Shown here: positions 1 through 7,834 of the stretch, in pieces
Layout of the letters: each line of letters begins with the position of its first letter
How positions within the stretch are numbered: position 1 is the stretch's first letter
From: Halobacteriovoraceae bacterium
GTDB taxonomy: Bacteria; Bdellovibrionota; Bacteriovoracia; Bacteriovoracales; Bacteriovoracaceae
Reading direction: 5' to 3'
Length of the DNA: 64,000 nt
NCBI GenBank assembly: GCA_020635135.1
Contig: JACKAJ010000015.1
Span: 1,240,001 to 1,304,000 of the forward strand
Made by a program: the position numbers and the translations under genes
Notes under the pieces: model-generated
Database searches by the model: none
Told to the model about the DNA's origin: nothing
Seen by the model: the letters and a program-made list of their open reading frames with translations, nothing else

Positions 1-356
1 GAAATATAGATTTTTTCATCTTTATCCTCAAAGCTTATAAATTCTTTTATATATGAAAAGTTTCCGAAATCTTCCTTGAACTGTTTTCTAAAAAGATCTT
101 CAATGTGAAAATCGTGATTACCTTCGACCCAGACAATTTTTTTCTTTTTAATTAATTTTTGAAGAACTTCAAAAAAGTCTCCGTACTCTTGAACATATTC
201 TTCAAAGTTTCCAATCATCAAATCAAATACATCCCCTAAAAAAACGACAACATCAGATTCATCAACTTCTTTGGAGTGTAAGAATTTAAGTAATAGCTGG
301 TAAGCCTCGTCTTTATGAGACTCGATATGGATATCAGATATTGAAGAAAATTTCAT
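1..356 (-). CDS. Metallophosphoesterase, LpxH-like (partial, C-terminus outside window)
   Basis: The first 118 codons are visible. They carry calcineurin-type metal-binding motifs: SDIH near residues 7-10, GDVFD at 41-45 and GNHDFH at 79-84. This motif order and spacing resemble UDP-2,3-diacylglucosamine hydrolase (LpxH, lipid A synthesis at the inner membrane face), but other small bacterial phosphoesterases share it, so the substrate is not certain. The ATG directly abuts the stop codon of the upstream PilZ gene, suggesting translational coupling. Confidence 0.8.
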   Translation of the reverse strand, partial: MKFSSISDIHIESHKDEAYQLLLKFLHSKEVDESDVVVFLGDVFDLMIGNFEEYVQEYGDFFEVLQKLIKKKKIVWVEGNHDFHIEDLFRKQFKEDFGNFSYIKEFISFEDKDEKIYI

Positions 357-1103
357 CTAAGCGATCTCGTCTAGCTTTATGTTCGATAGAACATAAATTT
401 CTATTATTTCCTTCTTTTTATCATCTATGTCTGTAAATGAAAAGCAGGCTCGAAAGCCTCGATAGGCAAGACCGTTATAGGGATCGGGATCGACAGGGAT
501 TAAATTGACAAGCTTTACCCCAACCGTCATGATTTTTCCTGAAATAGAAAGCTTCACATTCTCAATGACATCATTATTTTGAAAATACTTTGACTCAGTT
601 GATGTGAGGATAATACTCAATCCCCCCTCTGAGATATCATAAAGTTTTTTATCAAAAATATGGTCATGTCTTCCACCTCCTCGAGCAAGATCCTTCGCAA
701 ATTGAACTTTTACTCGATCATCTGTCACAGAACATCTCAATGATTTTCGTCTCTCTTGGCGGACTACCATGTCGGGAATGTAGACAACGAAACTCCCATT
801 CGGATTCATGTCTTTCAACTTACATTGAAACAAAACATTTCCATTAGGTATGTAAAAATTAATTTTTTGAGTTCCTCCCAAGATCCTGTGAAGGAGAGGG
901 ATGTTGTCTTCATGAGTTTCTAAAAGAATTTCTCCGCGATGTGAACGAATAACTTTAATCCGGACTGGTGCCGTGATTTTAACATCTCCAAAAATTTTCC
1001 AGGCCAGAATCTTTTTCTTTTTTTCTTGAATTTCTCTAATCGTTCTCAAAATTGATTTCGATTGAAAATTCTGAGCCAATTTGTTTTTATCTTTCTCACT
1101 CAC
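357..1103 (-). CDS. PilZ domain protein (probable c-di-GMP effector)
   Basis: A 248-residue protein whose C-terminal half carries both PilZ signatures: an Arg-rich RxxxR segment at residues 115-123 (RQERRKSLR) and DISEGG at 156-161, the usual c-di-GMP contacts. The N-terminal ~110 residues form a separate beta-rich segment, an arrangement like YcgR, which brakes flagellar motors. It lies just downstream of the flagellin gene, separated by a terminator-like hairpin. A role in motility control is inferred from this context; the domain itself is clear. Confidence 0.88.
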   Translation of the reverse strand: MSEKDKNKLAQNFQSKSILRTIREIQEKKKKILAWKIFGDVKITAPVRIKVIRSHRGEILLETHEDNIPLLHRILGGTQKINFYIPNGNVLFQCKLKDMNPNGSFVVYIPDMVVRQERRKSLRCSVTDDRVKVQFAKDLARGGGRHDHIFDKKLYDISEGGLSIILTSTESKYFQNNDVIENVKLSISGKIMTVGVKLVNLIPVDPDPYNGLAYRGFRACFSFTDIDDKKKEIIEIYVLSNIKLDEIA

Positions 1104-1131
1104 TTTTTAACCCTACCTGATTTTAGCTTTC

Positions 1132-1181
1132 AAAAACCCCTCATGAGACCGTTTTTCAACTGACCCGTGAGGGGATTTTTT
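1132..1181 (-). terminator. Probable intrinsic terminator of the flagellin gene
   Basis: Inverted arms CCCCTCA (1137-1143) and TGAGGGG (1168-1174) surround a ~24-nt loop. Read on the minus strand the second arm is followed by TTTTTG. It sits about 60 bp past the flagellin stop codon and before the PilZ start. The loop is long for a canonical terminator. A T-run also follows on the plus strand, so it could act in both directions. Confidence 0.6.
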
Positions 1182-1236
1182 GGGCTTAAGAACTATTCCC
1201 TCGTTCTTTTTCTCAACTTCCATTCCAACATCATCA

Positions 1237-2073
1237 TCAAGTCAATAACCTCAACGCATTATTGGGAATATTATTCGCTTGCGATAAAACCGCGATACCT
1301 GCTTGCTTTAAAACGTTTTTACTTGCTAATTGTGCTGACGACTCTGCAACATCAACATCTTCGATGGTCGACTTCGCACTATCTTGGTTAACAATCTGAG
1401 ATTCCAAGTTATTGATAGTTGAAGTAAGCCGGCTTTGGATCGAACCTAACGTCGCTCGGTAGGAACTCACTTTATCAATCGCACCATCTATTGAATCAAT
1501 AGAATCTCGCGCGTCTGATTTATCCCCTACTGCTAAACTATCAATACCTAGACCATCAACGGTGGCATCTGATTGCTCTGAATCCCAACTCACTCTATTT
1601 TCTTCTCCAGCAAAAGCACCAACTTGAAAATCCACTGTTCCGAGATCACTGTCACCTTTAATCAGATGGGCTCCATTAAATGTTGTTGATTGGGCAATCC
1701 TTTCAACCTCAGCTGTTAGCTGTTGAAATTCTTGATCGAGATACCCTCTTTCGTTTTCTCCAACAGTATCTGTGGCTGATTGGATTGAGAGCTCTCTCAT
1801 TCTATTAAGGATGTTTGAAGCTTCGTTCAAACCACCTTCTGCTACCTGAATCATTGATATACCATTACTGGCATTTCGCTTTGCTTGCTTCAAACCGGTG
1901 TTGGTAGCATTAATCCGGCTAGCAATAGCTAATCCAGCCGCATCGTCTGCAGCTCGATTAATTCGTTTACCACTTGAAAGACGTGCAAAATGCTTTCTTT
2001 CATCTCTTGCGGCGCCCCTGAGCTCTTTTTGAGCTTCCAGTGAGGCCACGTTCGTTCTAATTCTTAAGCCCAT
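1237..2073 (-). CDS. fliC: Flagellin
   Basis: A 278-residue flagellin. The N-terminal D0/D1 region (MGLRIRTNVASLEAQ at the start, LSSGKRINRAADDAAGLAI further in) and the C-terminal D1/D0 region (ending NNALRLLT) are typical of the filament subunit. The variable central region is very short, giving a minimal flagellin, as is common in small-filament deltaproteobacterial relatives. The start is supported by AAGGAGG a few bases upstream. Transcription is probably from the sigma-28 promoter at 2146-2172. Predatory relatives usually carry several flagellin paralogues; only one is in this window. Confidence 0.96.
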   Translation of the reverse strand: MGLRIRTNVASLEAQKELRGAARDERKHFARLSSGKRINRAADDAAGLAIASRINATNTGLKQAKRNASNGISMIQVAEGGLNEASNILNRMRELSIQSATDTVGENERGYLDQEFQQLTAEVERIAQSTTFNGAHLIKGDSDLGTVDFQVGAFAGEENRVSWDSEQSDATVDGLGIDSLAVGDKSDARDSIDSIDGAIDKVSSYRATLGSIQSRLTSTINNLESQIVNQDSAKSTIEDVDVAESSAQLASKNVLKQAGIAVLSQANNIPNNALRLLT

Positions 2074-2104
2074 GACTTCCTCCTTAATACAAAGTCATAT
2101 TAGT

Positions 2105-2137
2105 AAAAAACCCACTCAAAAAATTAATTGAGCGAGT
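2105..2137 (-). promoter_or_regulatory. Hairpin at the 5' end of the flagellin transcript
   Basis: On the minus strand ACTCGCTCAA (2137-2128) pairs with TTGAGTGGGT (2119-2110), with two wobble pairs, and is followed by six Ts (2110-2105). It begins at or just after the transcription start expected from the sigma-28 promoter and ends 31 bp before the flagellin ATG. It may stabilise the mRNA 5' end or act as an attenuator; the sequence alone does not decide. Confidence 0.5.
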
Positions 2138-2145
2138 TAATCAGC

Positions 2146-2172
2146 TTATCGATCAGAAAAATGGAAACTTTA
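2146..2172 (-). promoter_or_regulatory. Sigma-28 (FliA) promoter of flagellin
   Basis: On the minus strand TAAA (2172-2169), exactly 15 bases, then ATCGATAA (2153-2146), against the FliA consensus TAAA-N15-GCCGATAA. Six of eight -10 positions match and the spacing is exact. It lies about 75 bp upstream of the flagellin ATG. Confidence 0.85.
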
Positions 2173-2510
2173 GCAAAAAAGTATGTTATTTCTTGTTCTA
2201 TAACCTATTGAATTTTTTGAATTTTGTGATTTTTTTGTAACGGACTATCTCTATTATTCGGCTCACTTAAGAACTTTGCTCAGCCGTTGCGCCTCTTTTT
2301 GAGAATCCTGATAGTCAAAAAAGGATGAGCTCATAACGTTCCTAATCTCTAGGCACTTTGCCACTTTTTGTTGGCAAAAAACACACTCAACTGGCTCCAA
2401 ATAGTCTCCATAACTCATTGATTAGACGTATAACTCCTATGAATCACACGCCTAATTAGTGACCCCTCAATTAAACTAATAAAAGTCATGGTTTCGGAAG
2501 GTCAACGCTT
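2173..2510. other. Divergent intergenic region between flagellin and the metzincin lipoprotein
   Basis: About 340 bp without a credible ORF. A short perfect hairpin, TTTGCCA (2357-2363) with TGGCAAA (2372-2378), is present but has no following T-run in either direction. No sigma-70-type promoter for the downstream plus-strand gene could be named with confidence. Confidence 0.5.
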
Positions 2511-4202
2511 ATGAAAATAAAAATTCAAATATTTTTAGCTCTGTCCCTAGCAACATCGCTTGTAAGCTGTAAGTTTGACCAAGAAAAAAAAATCACAACT
2601 TTTCAATCTTCAAGAAATCATAGCTCTACGACATACAACTTAAAGCTCGACAATGAAACGGAAGAAATTTCAATCAGCGATGGAGATATACTAAGTGCTT
2701 ATACAGAAGACCTCTCTAAGCGAAAAAAATTAAAATTCCAAATAGAACAGATCAAAAAAGAAATACAACAATGTCAGGAAGATTGTGAAGATCTCGAATC
2801 CATCCTCAGTATTCATCATGAGAGATTAAATAAAGTCAATGAAATCATTATCTCCCGAAGAAAAGAAAATTTTAATAGAAAGAAGTCTTTTCAAAATTTT
2901 TTTTCTGAAAAAGATGATGCTTGTCAAAATCTCGATAGTTACGTTCCCTCACCTTATGACCCCATAAAAGTTATTAATCTTTCTCTTTTTCTTCCCCAGA
3001 GGAGCGATCCTAACTCACCAGGAAATTTCACAAAACTACATAACGGTCAAGGAAACAAAGAATACAATATCGAAGGATATTTTGGAAAATGGATCGCTAC
3101 AATAAACAATCTCATCAGCAGCAACACCCCTGATAGAGAAAAGAAACTTCCCGTTAATATTCCCAAGCTACAATTTAGGATTCAAAGAATAAAAACTCCC
3201 GTCATCAAAGAAGCTGATTATGACAAATACTATTACGCCAATAGTGCTCCTCCCTATAACACAATTGAAAACGTTAATAAAATTCCCGATGGAAAATACT
3301 TTAAACTCGACCATGACTCCTATAACGTTGTTTTTCAAGACCAAAAGGGTATACCCAATGTTTATCCTGCGACTATGATGACCAACCAAAATGGAGATCT
3401 GGTTGAAACTAATGCAGGTGATGAATATGTTGTTGCAAGTTTTACATTTTTTAACGTTTTTGGAGGAAATGGATTTTCTACCCAAGGAATAGAAAATGGT
3501 CGTTATTCTTATGCGATGCTAGAAAACGAATGGCTTAATCATGTCACTTATCAAAGAGTTTGGAATGGAAAACAAAATCAATATGAGAATGACAAAGAAT
3601 TCAGAAATCAATCATTAAGTACACGAGCGAAATTATTCTTACATGAATTTGGACATGGAGCTGGCTTACATCACAATTTCTCTTCTTCTTTCAATAGAGT
3701 CTTGAAAGATATAAATAATGATTCAGGAGGTAGATCTTATGATTACTATGCTTGTGATGACCTTCAACAGACAAAAAGTAATCCTTGGTGCGGGGGAAGT
3801 AGCGGAAATAACATAATGGATTATAATTGCACCCAAAACTCAATATCTAATTGTCAGCTTAAAATTATGCACTACAATCTTCAACTGCATCAAGATGATA
3901 TGCTCTATAAACCTTGTAACAGTGATCCCGAATACACGACCACTATTCCCAGTGAAGCTGGAGCAGTTGTCTGGAATGCTCACCACGATCTCGCAGGGGA
4001 TCTCATTGTTGAAAGTGGTGCAACCCTTAAAATTACTTGCGGAATTACAATGGCCAACGATGCCAAAATCATAATTGAAGATGGGGCAAATATCGAAGGG
4101 ATGGAAAATATTCAGAGAAGAAGTTCAAGATGTTTTTCGACTGAAGCTCAAACACCTATTCAAAAACCTGCCAATAAAAAAGACTTATCACTCAACCCTT
4201 AA
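2511..4202 (+). CDS. Exported metzincin-type zinc metalloprotease lipoprotein
   Basis: A 563-residue protein with a lipoprotein signal (lipobox LVSC in the first ~21 residues), a charged coiled-coil-like stretch around residues 60-115, and a catalytic domain. The zinc motif HEFGHGAGLHH lies at residues 378-388 (HExxHxxGxxH) and the Met-turn IMDY has Met near 436, the two hallmarks of metzincins. Cysteines are frequent in the C-terminal half. Sorted by its lipobox to a membrane of the envelope, it could digest envelope or prey proteins; that role is inference. Its last 11 bases overlap the convergent heptose adenylyltransferase gene. Confidence 0.85.
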   Translation: MKIKIQIFLALSLATSLVSCKFDQEKKITTFQSSRNHSSTTYNLKLDNETEEISISDGDILSAYTEDLSKRKKLKFQIEQIKKEIQQCQEDCEDLESILSIHHERLNKVNEIIISRRKENFNRKKSFQNFFSEKDDACQNLDSYVPSPYDPIKVINLSLFLPQRSDPNSPGNFTKLHNGQGNKEYNIEGYFGKWIATINNLISSNTPDREKKLPVNIPKLQFRIQRIKTPVIKEADYDKYYYANSAPPYNTIENVNKIPDGKYFKLDHDSYNVVFQDQKGIPNVYPATMMTNQNGDLVETNAGDEYVVASFTFFNVFGGNGFSTQGIENGRYSYAMLENEWLNHVTYQRVWNGKQNQYENDKEFRNQSLSTRAKLFLHEFGHGAGLHHNFSSSFNRVLKDINNDSGGRSYDYYACDDLQQTKSNPWCGGSSGNNIMDYNCTQNSISNCQLKIMHYNLQLHQDDMLYKPCNSDPEYTTTIPSEAGAVVWNAHHDLAGDLIVESGATLKITCGITMANDAKIIIEDGANIEGMENIQRRSSRCFSTEAQTPIQKPANKKDLSLNP

Positions 4203-4635
4203 CTATATTTAAAATATTTGTCGTCGAGTAGCCATCTACAAAATTTAAAGAAAATACTTGCCCGCCCCAAGAAAGAACTTCTGAAGATCCGACAATCTCT
4301 TCAACCTTCCAGTCTCCACCTTTAACTAAAACCTGTGGTTTTACTTTTTTAATAAGCTCCAGGGGTGTGTCTTCATCAAAAATCTCAACCCAATCTACAG
4401 ACTGTAAATTTTCGAGAACAAACTTTCGGTCAGATTCTTTGTTAATCGGACGCTCTGGTCCTTTCAAGCGCTTCACGCTGGCATCGGAATTGAGTCCAAC
4501 AAAAAGAAGATCGCCCAATTTTTTAGCTTCATTGAGATAGGCTACGTGGCCTCGATGAAGGATATCGAAACAGCCATTGGTGAAAACAATTTTTTTATTT
4601 TGGTTTTCTTTGAGAAAGGAATCCAAATTCATCAT
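4192..4635 (-). CDS. rfaE2: D-glycero-beta-D-manno-heptose 1-phosphate adenylyltransferase
   Basis: A 147-residue single-domain nucleotidyltransferase with TNGCFD and HRGH motifs near residues 19-31 (the HxGH ATP-binding site) and VKGGDW near residue 105. This is the C-terminal domain of HldE/RfaE as a stand-alone protein. It activates heptose 1-phosphate with ATP to make ADP-heptose for the LPS inner core in the cytoplasm. The kinase partner is not in the window. The start overlaps the end of the RDD gene upstream by four bases. Confidence 0.93.
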   Translation of the reverse strand: MMNLDSFLKENQNKKIVFTNGCFDILHRGHVAYLNEAKKLGDLLFVGLNSDASVKRLKGPERPINKESDRKFVLENLQSVDWVEIFDEDTPLELIKKVKPQVLVKGGDWKVEEIVGSSEVLSWGGQVFSLNFVDGYSTTNILNIVKG

Positions 4636-5306
4636 TTTTTAGATCGCACTTTAGTCCATGTAATGGCATCGATCAAACCAGAAATTTCTAAAACTCCGCA
4701 GGTTAATAGTGAAAATAAACTTAAAACTGCGCGGACGAGAGTTTGATTAAAGCGAACTTCTTTGGAACTTTCAGTCGACTGAATTTCAAGTCCTAAGAGA
4801 ACCATACCCATCGTTTTATGAGTCGTTTTCCAAAACATGGAAAAATAGAAAACATAATAGAATAATCCTAGGGGCAATGTGATGTTAAACAACAAAAATG
4901 AATTTTTAAAAACAAACTCTGGAGTTACTTTATCAAATGCAAAACTCGCGATGATATAAGTACTGGCCATGGCCATGAAAACAACGAGAGCAAAATCAAT
5001 AATCCATGAAAAAAACTTTGAAGTAATTTTCACAGATTCAATTTGAAGTGTGGCAGGGGTAAAATTATCTTCTCTTTTTTTAGCTAAATGACTTGGAACT
5101 TGTGGAGGAACATTGGGATTGATAACCACTTGACCTTTTAATTTGTTACTAAGTTCATTTTGCTGGAGCACAGTCGCTTTCCTGTATTGCGATTTTGTTT
5201 TAAACTCATTGGCCCCAACTTCATTTTTTTTAACTTTATTAAATCCCAAGCCTTGGGTAATGGGCTTGAATTTGGGCATTTCAAAATCTAAATCGTGGTT
5301 ATCCAT
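4632..5306 (-). CDS. RDD family membrane protein
   Basis: A 224-residue protein with a charged ~80-residue cytoplasmic N-terminus, then an RDD-type domain with three hydrophobic segments: one beginning KFFSWIIDFALVVFMAM, a second around LFNITLPLGLFYYVFYF, and a last around VLSLFSLLTCG. The Arg of the family name is replaced (WIIDF), but the two-helix unit followed by TTHKTMGM is typical. The function of the family is poorly defined. It is coupled to rfaE2 by a four-base overlap. Confidence 0.75.
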   Translation of the reverse strand: MDNHDLDFEMPKFKPITQGLGFNKVKKNEVGANEFKTKSQYRKATVLQQNELSNKLKGQVVINPNVPPQVPSHLAKKREDNFTPATLQIESVKITSKFFSWIIDFALVVFMAMASTYIIASFAFDKVTPEFVFKNSFLLFNITLPLGLFYYVFYFSMFWKTTHKTMGMVLLGLEIQSTESSKEVRFNQTLVRAVLSLFSLLTCGVLEISGLIDAITWTKVRSKK

Positions 5307-5395
5307 ATTTTTTCCTCAAAAGTTTATGTTCCAACAATTATCTTATTTTATTTAAAAAAAAACGCATTTCCAATGGATTTCAAGAAGTTATAACC

Positions 5396-6109
5396 TCATA
5401 ATCGATCAACAGAGCTTGAAACAAACCCTAAACAATAAGGAACCGCAGTCGTTGTTCTCATGATCTCCGTTTGAAAGGCAACCAAGCGGGTTTCGGGCTG
5501 CTCAAGAACAAAATTGACTTCACCTTCAGCAAAACCACCCTCAGGTCCAAGGACAATTAGTATCTTTTTGTTTATCTGTTCTCTCATCTCCGGTGCTTTA
5601 GCCTCAAAACTTTCGGCATTATGCGCTAAATAAATTTCAGAATAAATATTCCAATTCATTTCTTCCAAGGTCGTTGCTTTAGAGATTTCCAAATTAAAAG
5701 GATTATTGGATTGTTCAATTGCACTTTTGATAACTCTCTCCAATCGTTCTTCGTTAAGAGGATAGTCTTGCGAAAATTTAGTCATCAAAGGATAAATCTT
5801 ACTCACTCCCATTTCGACGGCTTGTTTAACGACAAGATCGAAATCATTTTTCTTAATTAGCCCCACTGCAATTTCATAAGAAATATTTTTCTTATTTACC
5901 TGTTCAACCTTCTGAATAACTCCTTCAATTTTTTTTTTAGAAATCTCTTCAACGAGAAAAAAAGCTTTATCCCCTAGACCATTGAGAAAAAGAATTGTTT
6001 CTTTTGTTTCCACTCTTACAACATTGGATAGATGATGAAGATCTTCACCTTCTATCACCCAATTTTGACCTTCCTCAAATTTTTGATTTTTGTAAAACAG
6101 AGCTCTCAT
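5396..6109 (-). CDS. rsmE: 16S rRNA (uracil-1498-N3)-methyltransferase
   Basis: A 237-residue SPOUT-type methyltransferase. The conserved LGPEGGF near residue 180 and a later segment IMRTTTA, corresponding to the family's LRTETA, form the knotted SAM-binding site. The N-terminal PUA-like part (HHLSNVVRV) is also present. It methylates N3 of U1498 in 16S rRNA. The gene follows prmA with three bases between them, the common prmA-rsmE pairing. Confidence 0.95.
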   Translation of the reverse strand: MRALFYKNQKFEEGQNWVIEGEDLHHLSNVVRVETKETILFLNGLGDKAFFLVEEISKKKIEGVIQKVEQVNKKNISYEIAVGLIKKNDFDLVVKQAVEMGVSKIYPLMTKFSQDYPLNEERLERVIKSAIEQSNNPFNLEISKATTLEEMNWNIYSEIYLAHNAESFEAKAPEMREQINKKILIVLGPEGGFAEGEVNFVLEQPETRLVAFQTEIMRTTTAVPYCLGFVSSSVDRL

Positions 6110-6112
6110 GGA

Positions 6113-7117
6113 CTATTTTTCAAATAAAAGTGCAACCCAATTGTTACGCGTTCTCTTTTTATTCAATTTAAAACCGTGTTTGTTACAAAACTCTGCTAGA
6201 ATATCTTCAACTTGCTCTTCGGTTATACCTGAAACAATAAGATATTTTGATGCGATTTGGTTTAGACAATGAGATTCACTGATAAGAACGTTTTTTAATA
6301 TATTGGCGAAAACCAAGGGATAATTTTTAGAAAAATAAGCACCCTCTTTTTTGCTTAATATCTTAGTAGAAACTTTGCTCACAAAAGGATTAATCTCAAA
6401 ATTATGAAAACAATTTTCAAGAGCTCCCTCATCGATATCATAAAAAATTCCAGGAACATTCTTTTTTAATATCGCTGCAATACCCAGAATCCCAGAACCG
6501 CACCCAAAATCCATAAATTCTGAAAATTCACCGACATCTTCCAACAATAACTCCAGGCAAAGCTGAGTCGATTCGTGAGTTCCCGTCCCAAACCCTTGTC
6601 CTGGATCGATAATGATCTCTTTATCGGTTCCTTGAAATTCCCAAGGAGGAGTTATGACAATCTTTCCACCTAAGAGACTCACGGGATGGAAATATTTTTT
6701 CCATTCACTATTCCAATCTTCATTTTTAGAACTTTTAAGAGTTGGTATTTGATCTGGGAAATATTCATTTACGAAATTCTGAAAACGCTCTGCTTGCTCT
6801 TCTTCAGTAAAGAAAAAAGAAGTGACGGCAACACTCGCTCCATTTTCTAATTTTTCGAGCATCTCTGCTGGAATTTCTCCCCCACAATAGCTGTGTTCAC
6901 CTAAAAGACTATCAACTTTTTCTTCATCAAAATCAGCTTCACAAATCCCATCACAACGAAAGTTCTTCATCGCAATAGACGAGATATCAGTAGAAAGCTG
7001 GCCAGTGAGATCGACTTGAAAATAATGAGAGGATTCCATCCTCCCTACATAAAACATTTTAGGGCTCTTTGGCCATTTTAACCTGTAAAAATTATATTCT
7101 TTGACCTCACTATTCAT
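6113..7117 (-). CDS. prmA: Ribosomal protein L11 methyltransferase
   Basis: A 334-residue protein with the PrmA signature IDPGQGFGTGTHEST followed by the SAM-binding loop DFGCGSGILGIAA. It is somewhat longer than the usual ~290 residues because of an extended N-terminal substrate-recognition domain. It trimethylates amino groups of L11. It is divergent from udk with a ~60-bp intergenic region and leads the prmA-rsmE pair. Confidence 0.95.
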   Translation of the reverse strand: MNSEVKEYNFYRLKWPKSPKMFYVGRMESSHYFQVDLTGQLSTDISSIAMKNFRCDGICEADFDEEKVDSLLGEHSYCGGEIPAEMLEKLENGASVAVTSFFFTEEEQAERFQNFVNEYFPDQIPTLKSSKNEDWNSEWKKYFHPVSLLGGKIVITPPWEFQGTDKEIIIDPGQGFGTGTHESTQLCLELLLEDVGEFSEFMDFGCGSGILGIAAILKKNVPGIFYDIDEGALENCFHNFEINPFVSKVSTKILSKKEGAYFSKNYPLVFANILKNVLISESHCLNQIASKYLIVSGITEEQVEDILAEFCNKHGFKLNKKRTRNNWVALLFEK

Positions 7118-7177
7118 TTACTGCTTCCTATACTATATATTTTCGCAAGGTTTAATTTTTAGATCAGAGGAAACTTT

Positions 7178-7834
7178 GTGTTTATTATTGGAATAGCTGG
7201 AGGCTCAGGCTCCGGCAAAACAACATTTGCTCATAAAATCATCAATCAAGTCAATCATCCCCATATCTCTATCCTCTCTATGGATAGCTACTATCTCGAT
7301 TCTCTTCCCCAGCACATTTATACAGAAAAAGGAGAGCCAAATTTTGATCACCCTGAAGCCTTTGATTGGGAACTTTTACTTAAACATTTAAAGCAACTTA
7401 AAAGTGGGGTTGCCATAGAACCTCCTGTCTATAACTTCGCGACGAATCAACGCCTTCAAAAACACTCTCAGCCTGTTGGTCCCTGCGAAATCTTGCTCTT
7501 CGAAGGAATTTTTACACTTTTCAATAAAGACATTCGCGATATTTTAGATATTAAGTGCTTTTTGCAAGTTGATGCCGATATCCGCTTCACTCGGCGTCTT
7601 CACCGAGACATCCAAGATCGAGGTCGCTCAATGCAATCTGTAATTGCCCAATATTACGACACTGTAAGGCCTATGTATCAAAAATTTCTGGATCCTCAGC
7701 GCCAGCACGCCGATTTTATCGTTGGTGAAGAAACAGACATTGCAGCCGATATTCTCTCTTCAAAAGTGCAGAGCATCCTTTCAAATGAGATCCTTTCTGC
7801 TAATATTTCACTTGATCATGAACAACTCCACTGA
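7178..7834 (+). CDS. udk: Uridine kinase
   Basis: A 218-residue P-loop kinase, GIAGGSGSGKTTFA at the N-terminus, with the family's DSYY and NFDHPEAFDW segments. It phosphorylates uridine and cytidine for pyrimidine salvage. Translation starts at a GTG (7178), as the P-loop follows at once and AGAGG lies about 8 bases upstream. Its end overlaps the RNase J start by 17 bases. Confidence 0.95.
   Translation: MFIIGIAGGSGSGKTTFAHKIINQVNHPHISILSMDSYYLDSLPQHIYTEKGEPNFDHPEAFDWELLLKHLKQLKSGVAIEPPVYNFATNQRLQKHSQPVGPCEILLFEGIFTLFNKDIRDILDIKCFLQVDADIRFTRRLHRDIQDRGRSMQSVIAQYYDTVRPMYQKFLDPQRQHADFIVGEETDIAADILSSKVQSILSNEILSANISLDHEQLH

Noticed and set aside
2243..2316. GACTATC and GATAGTC inverted heptamers upstream of the metzincin gene
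   Set aside because: Sixty bases apart and only 7 bp; no supporting features.
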